Below, piece by piece: positions 1-11,858 of a DNA stretch of 64,000 bases. The translations under genes were made by a program, and so were the position numbers. The notes beneath the pieces are model-generated. The model saw only the letters and a program-made list of their open reading frames with translations, searched no databases and had not been told where the DNA came from. Positions within the stretch are counted from its first letter, which is position 1, and each line of letters begins with the position of its first letter. Location of the stretch: the NCBI GenBank assembly GCA_902805475.1, contig CADCSX010000023.1:930001-994000 (forward strand), read 5' to 3'. The DNA comes from Entonaema liquescens (taxonomy: Eukaryota; Ascomycota; Sordariomycetes; Xylariales; Xylariaceae).

Positions 1-2258
1 CGAATAGGGGGTGGAGAAGATACGCCACTGCTTGATCGATGTCTCCGAGGCGTAGGGAATTCACTATAGCGATTTAAGTAAGCACCTATGGGAAAATACT
101 ATAGGGGTTAATTTAGGACCACCTACTAGCTAGCATCGGAAAATCCCAACCCCAACAATCCTCCAGATCCCAGAGATCTCGGATTTTATCTGCTGTATTC
201 TTTACGACTGTCATGTTTAGAGGCGGCCCGCTACTCGGCGGTGGAAGTAGACCGAAAATCGCCGATAATGCTGGATGATCTTGGATAGTGGTGCCTTTCC
301 ACATGTTCGGGATACCCTCGTACACAGTGAATGCATCGTCGGCGATAGGCAATGACGGCAGATTATTTCGTATACCAACCCATTTCCGCGGAACTGTTTG
401 GTTCTGCCTCTGCTTCCACTTAATAGCGACGTCCAAGCCGAACCTCCAGTACGCCAGCTCGAAAGCCGGGTTGATCGTCGAATTAGGGTTGGTATTCTCA
501 GATACCGGGTACAGAGGTGGTCCTATATCAGAGAGAGCAGTTGATTCATTGAAGAAGGTGTAAGATGCCATGAATTCAGCGGTAGAAGTAAGGATCTTAT
601 CCCAAGACTTTAACGTTGTCTCGTTGGGAAAAGACCTATACTCGATCTCGGCGAAGTACATCGGGTGAGGCTGTTGCCAGATGAGCAGCGCGTTGATTTC
701 CCCAGGGGCTGACCGGCCGGTGGGATCAGTCATCTTACCCCAGCGAGCACCGTGGTAGTGTTGCAGTTTCGCTCGTTCGATGGATGAGTCTAAGTATTCG
801 TGGTATGTGTTTGGAACACTGCGCCATAGTAATGGGAATTGATTCCACCGGGCGAAGGGGAGCAGATGCCATAGGATCATCTCGAGCTTTTCGAAAGTGT
901 TAATACTAAGTGTGCCGGGGATGTTCTTACCATAGGCCGCGGTGACACATAAAACTTACATGGAATTTGCCATACCATCCATTATTTACCAAGCCTGAAG
1001 TTGTTAGCACTGTTGATACAATATTTACCTTGGAGTAAACACGGATACGGAATAAAGGCTATCGGGTTTCTCTTACCAGACTCTGTTTTATGGTTAGCGA
1101 TGATCACACCAAGGCTTAAAACACTTACCTTGTGGTGGATATGAGGAAGCCGAGTTGACAGCCGTAAGATATTGGGATAATATCGTTCTTCGCTGTAACT
1201 CTGTAGCATTAGGAGAGTCGACCCCAGTTAAATCGATAAAAGCACCAGAGTTCCAGAAAGACTCCCACCAAGCCGTAGATGCAGACGTAACATCACTGAA
1301 AGAAGGGGCATGTGTACCTGGAGCTAGAGAAAAGGTCACCGACAACTCAATCCTCTGAGCTTCCTGTGATGGCAGTAGCACATAACGATGAGTCCCTTCA
1401 ATTGGTCCAGAAATTTCAGCAGCAGAATCCCACGTAATCGAGACGTAGTATGAAGTATCATCGATATCATGCCGGATAGTTGCCGTGTTTTCTCCGTGCT
1501 CTAGTGAGGTAGTGTGCTTATCGGTAGCGTTGAAAACACCGACGAAAGGGGCCTCGTATTTATTCCGTGTTGGGAATGGGAAATCGAAGAATACGCCTAG
1601 AGATTCCGCCGAGAAGAGTTCTGACTCTATGGCGATACTGACTGTGTCAGAGCTTGTATCCGCCCATGTCTCAACCTCGACGAGAGCCTTGTTGTAAATG
1701 AAAGAAGACGAGATTTTGCCCGCCCAGAGGTCGAGTGTCTGGGACTTGTCTTCCAGTTGTTCTCCAGTTACATCGTCTTCGTTAAACCATAGCCCAATTG
1801 TTCCTAAGTTGATACGTTGAGGGTTTTGGATTAGCCAGTCAGATAGCTCGCTTTGTTCTGGATTGGGTATGTTGTAATTAACTAGTTGGCCATGTGTATA
1901 CCAGTCCATGCCCGTGAAGTCTATATTTATATTAGACCAGTGTTCTTACTTAGAAGTTCACTTGGGACTTACCGTCTATCGAGGTTTGGCCACTAGCAGT
2001 TGGAAGACTGAAGTTATGCCAACCCCAAGTAGACATAGTCGCGAAGGGGCTGAATGTCTGGAGACCTGTGACGTCTGTCCCGAACGCGAAGTTGCCATTA
2101 CCAACTTGCAATGGGGTGGTCTTAGAGCTGGCATTGCGATGAGGATTAAACGATTGAACGACTTTACGCCTGTCAATCTCACAAGTAGCTGGGACGCCCT
2201 GGAGGGCTACTAGGAAGAGTGTAAGTATTCCCCTTAACATCGTTACAATGTACGACAA
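1..2258 (-). CDS. Secreted six-hairpin glycosidase-like protein (3' end outside window)
   Basis: Spliced model on the minus strand: exons 2258-1973, 1920-1129, 1082-1077, 994-960, 886-127 and 63-1, with the phase kept throughout. The protein starts with a signal-peptide-like stretch (M-L-R-G-I-L-T-L-F-L-V-A-L). The joined product has the conserved blocks of fungal (alpha/alpha)6-barrel, six-hairpin glycosidases: TPLQVGNGNFAFG near the N terminus, the spliced core PPQESGLVNNGWYGKFH, then GRSAPGEINALLIWQQPHP and, at the end, NSLRLGDIDQAVAYLLHP. It is probably an extracellular glycoside hydrolase; the substrate cannot be read from sequence. The six-base exon 1077-1082 encodes part of E-S-G in the most conserved block. 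Introns are 52, 46, 82, 73 and 63 nt. An alternative start at 2240 lies six codons downstream. The coding region runs off the left edge, so the C terminus is missing. Confidence 0.85.
1077..1082 (-). other. 6-nt microexon of the glycosidase gene
   Basis: The bases AGTCTG on the minus strand are flanked by a perfect acceptor with GCTAAC branch point on one side and a GTAAGA donor on the other. Inclusion turns CAA-G / GC-TTG into codons for Q-E-S-G-L. This recreates the conserved PPQESGL block and keeps the phase between exons 1129-1920 and 960-994. Skipping it keeps frame too but removes E-S. Confidence 0.8.
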
Positions 2259-3352
2259 GGACTACTCTTCAGTGGAATGTCTTAATTACCATAGTAACGA
2301 GAATCTATAGTTGTATATCTATATAAACTCATCGTACCACCCTGGCACTAAGTATAGATCATAAATAACATCATACCAAGGCTTGACAAGAGGTCTACTG
2401 CAACCACTGGTGGAGACTCCAATTACCCGGAACTCTACAAAACCTGGAGAAGCATGAGGGATTCCCACTTGCGGGGTCTAGTTTAACTAGTTCTCGTGGC
2501 TTTTCGGGGAGTTAATAGCCCGATTATAGGCTGTCGTATACTCGAACGAGAAACGGATGGGGAAGTGTCAAGAAGCCCTTGGCCTGTGCTATTTGGGGAG
2601 CAGCGTTGCAATATAATATAGGCTTTGAAGGTGATGATATATTACTAACACGAGCAACTAACTCATTGAAATAAATAGAAGGTGATCTCGAACACTGGTT
2701 CCCGATATTTTATTCTCCGAAAAGGAAGCCGTTGCATGATGCATTGACGTAGGAGTAAGTTATCTCTTCTCCGTACCAGAAATACTCCGAAGAATCCCTA
2801 AGAAGCTACCCGGTAATAATATCTAGGGAGGATCCGAAGCTTTGACTCTGTAACGGAAATTTAAGCTCAAGATGAGGTCAGAAGAAGGAAAGAAAGCGAC
2901 TACCCAGGAAGCGGGCAGCAGCAGGGAACCCCTGCATCAGATCAATGTGGAGCTCGATAAGCGCCCGTCGGTATTTTAATGGCCCGTGCGCAGCATAGCA
3001 ACCAAGCAAAACATCCCAATTCCATCTTACAATTCATATATCAATGCCATCGTCGGGACACAACTGAATTACCGTTACTACTTGACACACATACAATTAC
3101 CCAAACAACAAAATCTACCGTGCTTTTTTTACTCGTAGTCATTGTGTTACGCCGCACTCGGAACGAATCGCTTGTAAACTCCCATAACCATACTCTGAGG
3201 TAAATTCACAACCCCCTCCCCCCCTTGCAGCTTGTTTCCCAGGTCCCTCGTAATTCTGCGGAATCAAAAGCCCCGCTAACATGAACGTAATGGCCCAGTC
3301 GATACAACAACCACCAAGCTCGAACTCCCCCCTGCGAAATATCGGGGTCAAG
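2259..3352. other. Intergenic region between the glycosidase and mob1 starts
   Basis: Divergent promoter region of about 1.1 kb. It holds only short chance reading frames and, near 2980-3350, what is probably the mob1 5' leader. I see no repeat, RNA gene or clear promoter motif. Confidence 0.5.
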
Positions 3353-4073
3353 ATGACTTCCTTCGTCACCACCGTGTAAGCCAATGGCCCCTCTCTCTCT
3401 TAAACTTAGACCCCCGCTAACAAAAGAAAACAACAACAGAAACCAGCGCGCGCGCAACCAATTCCGCGCCCGCGGCGGCAAGGGCGGCAACACGAGCTAC
3501 CAGCTGCGGCAGTACGCGGAGGCGACGCTGGGCGGCGGGAGCCTGCGCAAGGTAGTCAAGCTGCCGGAGGGGGAGGACGAGAACGAGTGGCTGGCGGTGA
3601 ACATGGTGGACTTCTACAACCAGGTGAACCTGCTGTACGGTGCCATCACGGAGTTCTGCTCGCCGCAGTCGTGCCCGGAGATGAAGGCCACCGACGAGTT
3701 CGAGTACCTGTGGCAGGACGGCGACGCCTACAAGCGCCCCACCAAGATGGCCGCCCCCGACTACATCGAGCAGCTGATGTCGTGGGTCCAGGCCTCTATC
3801 GACAACGAGTCCGTCCTGCCCTCTCGCATCGGCGTTCCCTTTCCCAAGTCCTTCCCCGCCCTCGTTCGCCAGATCTTCAAGCGCATGTACCGCGTCTACG
3901 CCCACATCTACTGCCACCACTACCCCGTCATCCGCGAGCTCGGCCTCGAGCCCCACCTCAACACCTCCTTCAAGCAGTACGTGCTCTTCATCGACGAGCA
4001 CAACCTCGCCACCGGCAAGGACTTCTGGGGTCCCCTTGGCGACCTCGTCGAGAGCATGTTGCGGAGCGATTGA
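3353..4073 (+). CDS. mob1: MOB kinase activator Mob1
   Basis: Two exons, 3353-3375 and 3440-4073, separated by a 64-nt intron with a GCTAAC branch point, give 218 residues. The first exon encodes M-T-S-F-V-T-T-V, the short N terminus typical of fungal Mob1, so I prefer it to the unspliced ATG at 3384. The rest is an almost complete Mob1/phocein domain: LRKVVKLPEGEDENEWLAVN, then FCSPQSCPEMKA and HIYCHHYP, which contribute the zinc-binding Cys/His residues, and LNTSFKQYVLFIDEH. Family role: Mob1 binds and activates NDR/LATS-type kinases (Dbf2/Sid2) in the mitotic exit or septation initiation network. Codon use is very GC-rich at third positions compared with neighbouring genes. Confidence 0.95.
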
Positions 4074-4673
4074 TCTGGGGGGGGCTAGGGAAAGTGTTCT
4101 ACTAGAAAGAATAATGACTTGATGTGTAGATGCGTCGACGATGATGCCTGCGCGAGAGTAGAATAGGAATGTTGCATCTTTTTCGAGGCTTGGCGTTTGG
4201 GGAAGGAACATCAGACTACGACCTTGTTTTGCTAGGGATAGACTAAGGATAATTCGCTGCTTGCAGCATAGGTTGTGATACCATCACATGGAATGACTAC
4301 CATTCGGCCGTTGCACTTGTACACTATTGGCTGGAAGCCGTACCGGAGTTACGCGTGGCGCGGGGGGATACGATCGGAGCATCGTTTCACTTTTGCTTCT
4401 GTCGTGGCATGGATAACGTGCATTTATTGATTTACACATGCTAAAATGGTCCTGTGTGCCCCCTTGGCAATAATGTGCTATTCCAGTCATAGACCCCGGG
4501 ACTTGTTGTAAGATTTGTCCGCCAAATATGTTTATGTTGCCTACCTAGCTGCCCCCTTTTCAGGTTGCCGTGCTAATTCAGGCTGTCAAATAACCCCTAT
4601 CAACGCATCATCAAGTATGTCTTATCGTACTTAAAGATTGTACAATGGCCAATTAACCCGTCGTCACGAGCAC
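4074..4673. other. Convergent intergenic region
   Basis: It lies between the 3' ends of mob1 and the mitochondrial carrier gene. It presumably holds both 3' untranslated regions; no other feature is seen. Confidence 0.5.
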
Positions 4674-5972
4674 TTAGTCAACTTCCTTCATAGCGTTGAT
4701 TCGCTTTTTGAAAAACTCAAACGCTGAAAAGAACACCGCATTGACAGCCGCAGACCGACCCATAGACACACCAAGTCCACGATACATATCGCGTCTGAAA
4801 AAATGAATCTTCGGGATGGGCACTTTTTGACCCTTGGAATACATCAATGCATTCCGCTGGTAGATGCTCTTGACGGAATCGATGGGGTCTAGAAATGAGT
4901 CAGCTTGCCATTGTTACGACTAACGTCAGGGGTACAAACAAATCAGGGCCCACGATACTATGCCGCAGAGAGCTCCAGCAACAAGTACGGCAATGGGATT
5001 TTTATGAGCATCCGTTCCGCTGAAGGTTGTTAACACCTGCTTGCTGCTTTCATACGTGGCAAAATAGATTCCCGTTCCAAGGGTATCTCTCACTATAATT
5101 GTGTTAGCTTGTTTGTAAAGACTATTCTCCAATGGGGGCTAACTTACACAAATGCAAGTTTAATCCGGTGTACATTCCACTAAAGCCTCTATGCCTGACT
5201 ATATTCGCAAGAGTCTTGAAAGTTCCTTTATTATGATAACTGAGAGCAATTGCTTGTCGTTGTGGATCTGCATTCTTCTGTTTTGCCATGAGAACTGACA
5301 CTTGAGCGCTGAGTTTAGTTAACTCGAAAGGACCTGGATTTGCGTCCGTCAGTTCCGGTTCGGGTCGTATCTCTAAAGGCACTGGGCTATCTCACATGCA
5401 ATAAAAGTAATGCCAGAGCCAGCTGTGGCCCCAGCGGCCCCGAAACAAGCAATAGTACCTAGATTCGGGTATGCGCCAGACTTATTGACATGTTCGAGAG
5501 GACAGAAGCCGAAGTGCTTCTTCATCCAGTCGGAATAAACGTATTTGGAGCGTTGGTAGATGGAAAAAGAAATGGTTCGTACGAGAGTGACACTGGCTAA
5601 GGGAGCAGTTACACCTACATTGCAGCGTGGCGTTAGTTATATCGTTCTCGACTAGAGGACGACCACGAGCTTCGCAGTGCGTCTGAGTTCGAGTCACATA
5701 CCTCGAAAGAAACCTCGAATCCCCTCCGAATTGTACGTGACACGTATACAGTCCAAAGCACCGGCATAAGGATAGGTCTGCATACGAGTCTTCACACTAT
5801 CAAGAGGGAAAGCAGTGACGGTTGACATAACACTGGCGGTGCTCGCAGCCGTCTCCGTTCGGTAACGTTTTATCCACCTCCTTGATTTCTCACTTCCGCC
5901 ACTGAGCTGAGGCATGGTCCGAGTCCGGATCGTGGAGCTGGTGACATCTTGATAATTGGACTCAGCTGGCAT
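4674..5972 (-). CDS. Mitochondrial carrier family (SLC25) protein
   Basis: Five exons on the minus strand (5972-5702, 5614-5396, 5333-5148, 5092-4940, 4888-4674) join to 347 residues with all phases consistent. All three carrier repeats show the P-x-[DE]-x-x-[KR] signature: PLDSVKTRMQ, CPFELTKLSAQ (created by splicing out 5334-5395) and YPIDSVKSIYQ. Further conserved pieces are FFRGVTAPLAS and RDTLGTGIYFATYE. It is therefore an inner-membrane solute carrier with six transmembrane helices. The ending MYRGLGVSMGRSAAVNAVFF is seen in carnitine/ornithine-type carriers, but the substrate is not assigned. The third intron has an unusual GTTTGT donor (4889-4939). Translation starts 5' of the first repeat with a short polar N terminus. 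Confidence 0.9.
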
Positions 5973-7868
5973 GGCTCACTTGTTTAGCAGCAGAAGCTGT
6001 ATTGCGGGGAAGCTTCAGACAATGGCCTCGTTACGAGGGCCAGAGTCATCGGCGTGGTCGCGATACAATAGCGTCTCCTGCTAACAAGAGATATGCCATC
6101 AAGATCCCGAACTACGAGGACTCGATGGGTTTGGGGATGCGGGGTCGATGGGAGTCGATCGCAGAGTAAAAAGTGACGGATAGTATGATTTTAAAGTTGT
6201 AGTCTAAAGACAAATACTAAAGTGTTGTAGAAGTATGGTGGAAGTATTGTATTTCATCTACGCACAACACGACGATAATGTGTATAGAAGTAAAGATAGA
6301 GCTGATTGCCGTCTACGTACTGCAAACAGGCCAATTGAGCTTGAGGAAGCTAAGATTTGTCCAAAGTCTGCTTTTCTGCGGGGTTTGCGCACGCATACAA
6401 AGGATGACATTGGACCCCGGAAGTTTACGTAGTTGTAGATTGTGTGGATGGGATTGAGAAAGCTGGGCGGGAACAAGAAGTTGAAATGGAGGCTGTCGGG
6501 CGGCATGGGTCCTTGGTTTCTTTTTGGGGGGTAAGGGTGTTAAGGGTGTTAGGGTGTAGGGGGGTACTTCTCATAAAACCCCATGCATGCTTGTGACGAG
6601 GGATGCTACGATATGTGGGTACGTAGCTCAGATACTAAAACAAGCTAGTCCAGTAAGAAATTGGCTAGAGGAGGGGAAATCGACTGAGGGTGGACGGTTG
6701 TTGAAGTCACCGGTTAGAAGAATAGTGGTTCAAGCAAAGCCTGGGAGTTGCTTAGAATAGGTACTTACATGTAGAAGTTGTACGAGCTAGAGCTTGTATA
6801 AATCCCCACTGCCTAACCTATGAAATCAGTCACTACCTACATGCACTAAATGTACAACTGCATAATCCAATACGACAGGCATAGGTATGGCATGGCATAA
6901 GTATATACTTGGCAGCTTGGGTACACTAAGTATGTGTAGTGTAACACGCACTGCCAATGACGATCCCCTTCTTCCTGTACGCAACCCTTTCTGCCTTTGT
7001 CTTATCCGTACGAATTCAGTTGATCGGCCGCTATGACCTTGTCTGCCTTTTACCCCGATATGCTTCTTTCTCTTACTAGGTAAGCCGTCTCATGCGGGTT
7101 CGAAATAGCTGATAAATGGTTGGTCGACGAATCGGGGAAAGTTGGGGTTGATCAGCTTGATGAATGCGAAAATCCACACCCATAACGTTCCTCTAGGACA
7201 GTATACTATTTAACCAGTCCTCTTTATTGTTCTAGACCAATTGTCTTAGGCGCAGAAAGCCATTGTCTTTAAATTTCGGGAATTCCGTGGCTCATCTCGT
7301 CGCCCTATTCATTATATCCGCGTGGTGAGGACCTGACTCAGTCCCTTAAATTCGGAGCACTTAAGTTTCTGCATGCAACCCATCGAAGGTTGCTTCTAAA
7401 TTAAATACAGCTCACGTTTTCGTGTAGGCCGAATGCTCTTCGTGAAGGGCACATATCAAATACGCTATGCGACTTGTTCGATTGGCGCGGAGGTCTCATG
7501 TCCAATTTGGAGTTAGATGTGAGCGTCAGAGTGTTGTCTGGCTGGATTCAGGATGAGGCCAATCGTAGAGGCTAGCAGAATGCGAATATCTGCCGATAGT
7601 CTTGGGTAATGTATTGGAATGGAGTCTGTCAATGTATTATTGACTGTACATGGAACCTAACCTAAAGATCCAAGGACCATATAACGACGCCGGAAAATGT
7701 ATGGGCTCGAGCGTTATCCTATCGTAAGCATAAACCTAAGGACTTGTTGAGCATGGCGATAGTCATTTCATAGTGCTTATAGGCTGTCTTTTGCATATGA
7801 ATTTCCAACTCTGTTCTCTTCCTAGGAGCGGGTTAGCTATCGATGTGACGACCGCCAGATGTATGAAT
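5973..7868. other. Gene-free interval with a G-rich TTAGGG-like patch
   Basis: About 1.9 kb without a supported gene. The only distinctive element is a G-run cluster at 6526-6564 (reported as a finding). Small reading frames at 6235-6506 look like chance. Confidence 0.5.
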
Positions 7869-8174
7869 TTACTTAGGCGCATGGAGTGCATGTTCGACTA
7901 TTTTCCAAGGTGTCCGAGAGCCATAGCTTCGGTAGTAAGCTACTACTAGAAGATTTTTGAGAATTCTATGCTCTAGCCCACGAGTCCTAGCGGCAGCTTC
8001 AAGGAAGCGCACTGTCCTAGTTGTGTTTCGAGGGTCAAACTTGGCGTTTTTCTCACGGAATGCTGTTCTTAATTGGTCTCGAGCTACGTAGCGGGCTGGT
8101 TTCGAGAACTGCACAGCATGAAGGAGTCCGCGATATAGGTGACGATATGCGTGGATGATTCTTTGATCAGTCAT
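7869..8174 (-). CDS. Small LYR-motif-like protein
   Basis: A single-exon frame of 101 residues, basic and rich in Arg. The N terminus reads AYRHLYRGLLHAVQF, followed by an Arg-rich helix ending in L-R-T-A-F-R-E. This is the layout of LYR (complex1_LYR-like) proteins, where a Leu-Tyr-Arg tripeptide and a downstream Phe contact the acyl carrier protein in mitochondria during complex or ribosome assembly. The second half (FLEAAARTRGLEHRILKNLL) looks like a further amphipathic helix. Size and composition fit a conserved small mitochondrial protein of fungi, but I do not recognise a specific named orthologue. It lies alone in a long intergenic stretch, so the assignment as a gene rests on the protein pattern. 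Confidence 0.65.
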   Translation of the reverse strand: MTDQRIIHAYRHLYRGLLHAVQFSKPARYVARDQLRTAFREKNAKFDPRNTTRTVRFLEAAARTRGLEHRILKNLLVVAYYRSYGSRTPWKIVEHALHAPK

Positions 8175-8936
8175 TGTTATAGCCCTCGGAAGTAAATTTG
8201 ATATGTGACGATTATAAAATCTACGTCCCTCGGTATTAAAGATAAATATGTTTACTCAATAACTGTCTTGAAGCAGATGGTGACAACCTGTGTATAAGAT
8301 CGATTGTGTATTCGACGGTAAGTTTTGTTGATTCAGCCGTTGCTGCACGATTGCGCACCTGGGTAAGTCAAAAAAAAAAAAAAAAATACAGTAGATGCAC
8401 TATGCCAAGACATCTCCTCAGCCGCTGCCGAGGCCAAGGTTGGTACTGACATTCATGTACCTTACTAACGTCTGGCGGTACAGGCGTCCCCATATTGTAA
8501 CTTTTATGTATATGATCGCTTAGATTATGGCGTAATCTACATAAAGTGTACTAATTCAATAGACGCGATAGTGTGGTAATGAAACGGGGTATATCGCTGT
8601 GCTAGGGCTGCTAGGAAACGTTAAATCGATTCAATGCCATGTTTCGATCCGATCAATGATCCACTTTGATGTCACTGTCTTCTCAATTAATCCAATCGAC
8701 GCGAACACCGTCCCGTGCTTTTGCCCCGAAAGACGGTTCATCCCAAAACCATCTGGAGAGGGATATCTTATTATTGATACGACTTCTCTTGCATCATTTT
8801 TTTCTTTCTTTCTCTTCCTGTCTCCGTTCTAAAAAGTTGTAATTATTCTTTTGTTCTTTTATTCTTGTCCCCGGCGAGGTTAAACAATGATCAGTCTTAT
8901 CTAAAGATCTAATTGTAGACCCCGTCCCCTTTTCTG
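8175..8936. other. Divergent promoter region
   Basis: It contains a 17-nt poly-A run at about 8369-8385 and a pyrimidine-rich stretch (about 8790-8830) ahead of the ubiquitin ligase start. Nothing else is supported. Confidence 0.45.
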
Positions 8937-10994
8937 ATGGCGTCGCTCGTTACCGACTTTCTTGTCAACCCGGTCATACGACAAGCAAGACGGTTCTCAC
9001 GATCATCAGGTAACCTTACCACTCCCGATTCTGTCCCGCCTCCCGAAACAGCTAGCGAACACAAAGAATGCCAAGACGATGTTATATCAGAAACAGAGGA
9101 AGATTCATACTTAGACGACGAAGGGGATGAAAGCATACCGTCGTCTCCCTCGTCACGGAGCTCCGTCCACCCAAACCCGCACAATGAAGTAGCTGACCTG
9201 GATGAGAATATCTCCCAGTTCGATGCCACAGATCGTACCACCGTCCGCAACTCCGATACACATCTCCACGATCATGACATGCAAGATCTGAATGCACATG
9301 TCAGTTCGATGTCTATAAGTAATTCGAATATGGCAACGGATAGGCTGTTATCACCGGTCGATCTTTCTTCGGGAATAGAGCGGCGAAAATCTCTACCGGA
9401 GGATGATGGCATGAGCTCGTTGAGAAGACGTATATTCGGCATCCAAGCACAGGATATTGAACCAGCCGAGAAAGCGCGTCTAATGCACCAACTACTAATA
9501 GAAGGTTACACGAAATCGAGAAAGGTGGTTCTAATAGAACGACCCATAACGCCGTCCAGCCCCACAACCTCAGAACAACGACGGTCCCAAGGTCCTTTAG
9601 AATCATTCAAATTCTGGCAGAACACTTCAGACGAACCGGTGGCGCTTGAGGAATTTGACTTGACACCTGAGGACCTTCAACCTACATTTGCGCCACCAAG
9701 GGAAATGTCAGAAGAAGCTGGTGAATATGCGGAAGATGCTGAAGACGATCGACCCCTCGGTTGCGAGCATTATAGGCGAAATGTTAAATTGCAATGCTCC
9801 ACATGTAATCGGTGGTATACATGTCGTTTCTGCCACGACAAGGTGGAAGATCACAATCTGATCAGAAAAGATACGAGAAACATGTTGTGTATGTATTGCG
9901 GCACTGCCCAAAGAGCTAGCGATGTTTGTATGTCATGCGGTATCTCAGCTGCGCGCTATTACTGCAATATATGCAAATTGTGGAATGACGATCCGGACAA
10001 GCCGGTCTATCACTGCAGTGACTGTGGTATCTGCAGGATCGGAAGGGGGATTGGTAAAGACTTCTTCCATTGCAAGGTAAGAGAACTAGTTCTAAGCTTA
10101 CATTATCTTCGTGCTGATCGGCCGAACTAGACTTGCTGTGCTTGTATCGCCATAGGCCAGGAGAAAGATCATAAGTGCATCGAAAGATCCACCGACTGCG
10201 ACTGTCCTATCTGCGGTGATTATATGTTCACCTCCCCTAAGGCCGTATGCTTCATGAAATGCGGACATAGCATTCACCGGCAATGCCTTGACGAGCATAT
10301 GAAAGTTGCCTATAAATGTCCGATATGCAACAAGAGCTTAGCAAACATGGAATTGCAGTTCCGAAACCTCGATATTGCAATCGAAACACAGCCAATGCCG
10401 TCTGAATTTCAGGACACGCGGGCGCTAATTTTGTGTAACGACTGCTCTACCAAGAGCACCGTCAAATACCACTGGCTCGGTCTAAAGTGCGGGCTATGTG
10501 CTTCTTATAATACAGCACAACTTCAGATACTCGGCATGGCGGACGACGCAATCGAAACCGACCTGCTTGGGCGGGAAATAGAATTTTCCGAACTGACGGC
10601 TCTACGAGGCATTGCGGAAGGAGTTGATGGTGCTCGGGCTCGCGACATACGGAGGCGTCATTCGTCTACCGTCGCGCGGTCGACAATCAACCAGTCCATC
10701 ATGGAGTCGGAATACCCCGATAGACTGGCACGTTCTGTGTCTCCTCCCGCTGGCCTGGCGCTCGCTTGGAACGCACCCGCGGGATACACCCTCGCGGAAG
10801 CCGACGATGAGGATAGAGAAGACATACTGGGGTTTTGGAGCCGGCTTCCTCGTAGTATAACGTCGGACGATGATGAGGACGACGCGGATTATTCCGAAGA
10901 AGAATCTGTATCATCTTCAGAAGACGAAGAAGACGAGGAGTACGAAGGTGATGACGAGGAAATAGACGATTTTGAACTGCTTGGCCACCGCTAA
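8937..10994 (+). CDS. CHY zinc finger / RING-H2 E3 ubiquitin ligase (Pirh2/RCHY1-like)
   Basis: Two exons, 8937-10076 and 10131-10994, give 667 residues; the 54-nt intron joins F-F-H-C-K to T-C-C-A-C without shifting frame. From about residue 274 the protein has a CHY zinc finger (GCEHYRRNVKLQCSTCNRWY and a dense Cys/His series), then a CTCHY segment, and then a RING-H2 (CPICGDYM ... KCGHSIHRQCLDEHM ... CPICNKSL, about residues 406-445). A final zinc-ribbon-like segment follows (CNDCSTKSTVKYHWLGLKCGLC). This order matches RCHY1/Pirh2 ligases, which pair with E2 enzymes to ubiquitinate target proteins. The N-terminal 270 residues are acidic, Ser-rich and probably disordered, and the C terminus is a long Asp/Glu tract. 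The target is unknown. Confidence 0.93.
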
Positions 10995-11460
10995 GCGTAA
11001 CGGATTAGAGATGGTTCGGGGTGGTTTAGGATTGACATTGGGAAGGCGTTTAGGACACAGCATTAAGCGGATGATGAGATTATAGCAATGGGGTTTTTTT
11101 GGGGAGGGAGTGGCAAAATAGTTGGCATCCGGTATACAAACAACGGTTTGGGCATGCAAATTGGCATATATAGGTATAGAGAGGAAGGAGTGGTTATTCT
11201 TATCTCACCCATCCCGGTGCCCGCGAACCTTGGGAGAATGTTTTACGACTAGGTATATATAGATAGGTATATACATATTGCATACGGAAAAACTCAAAAG
11301 CGTGGCATTGTTGCTGTAAATATTATTACTACTGCTGCTACTACTTGCTTTTATGACGTCTATAAGTGTGACTGGCGAATACAAGTAAAACTCCGAACTC
11401 CCTTGCCTATGCGTGTTGCCTGAAGAGCATGTTGCCCTGGAGTAGGTCGGATCGCATGTT
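10995..11460. other. Convergent 3' intergenic region
   Basis: AT-rich sequence between the ubiquitin ligase stop and the MZT1 stop; no feature seen beyond probable 3' untranslated regions. Confidence 0.45.
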
Positions 11461-11858
11461 TTATTGGCCGGTGCTTTGTGCAAATTCTGCCTTTTGTGCT
11501 TCTTTGCGTAGAAATTGGACGACGTTCTAGATATAGTGAGATGTAGATTAGTTCTCTGCTAAGTCCTTCATATAATACTATATACAGTATCTTAGTAGGG
11601 AACTGCTAGGGCTCTCGGACATACCGCGAGGGCCTCTGGGTTCACGCCATTCTCAATCATGGAGATGCAGATGGACAGCGTGCGGCGGTCGAGATGACAA
11701 TTCTACCCGTTTATTAATATCGTGTTGGGAGTTATGGCCTAATAGCAAGCTTATTATTGACTTACTAGGATGGTGGATATCTCATGCAGGATGTCGACGG
11801 CTTGTTGCGCAGCCTGCTGTTTTTCATTGTCGTCTCTGACGGGACCGGCTGGCGGCAT
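11461..11858 (-). CDS. mzt1: Mitotic-spindle organizing protein 1 (MOZART1)
   Basis: A very small gene recovered only by splicing. Exons 11858-11766, 11702-11625 and 11526-11461 are each in phase 0 and give 78 residues. The product contains ILHEISTIL, then LDRRTLSICISMIENGVNPE and ALANVVQFLRKEA, the defining helical core of MOZART1 proteins. Family role: MZT1 binds the N termini of gamma-tubulin complex proteins (GCP3 class) and helps recruit and activate gamma-tubulin complexes at spindle pole bodies. Introns are 63 and 98 nt. It lies next to, and on the same strand as, the kinetochore gene spc25, but each has its own leader. The residues preceding the core are short and Gln/Ala-rich, as usual for fungal members. 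Confidence 0.93.

Noticed and set aside
3417..4211. Long open frame opposite the mob1 gene
   Set aside because: It is a shadow of the GC-rich mob1 coding strand, dominated by Val/Leu/Ala repeats; no protein family.
5122..5382. Frame starting M-P-L-E-I-R-P within the mitochondrial carrier
   Set aside because: Its first part is intron 5334-5395; splicing it out restores the C-P-F-E-L-T-K carrier motif.
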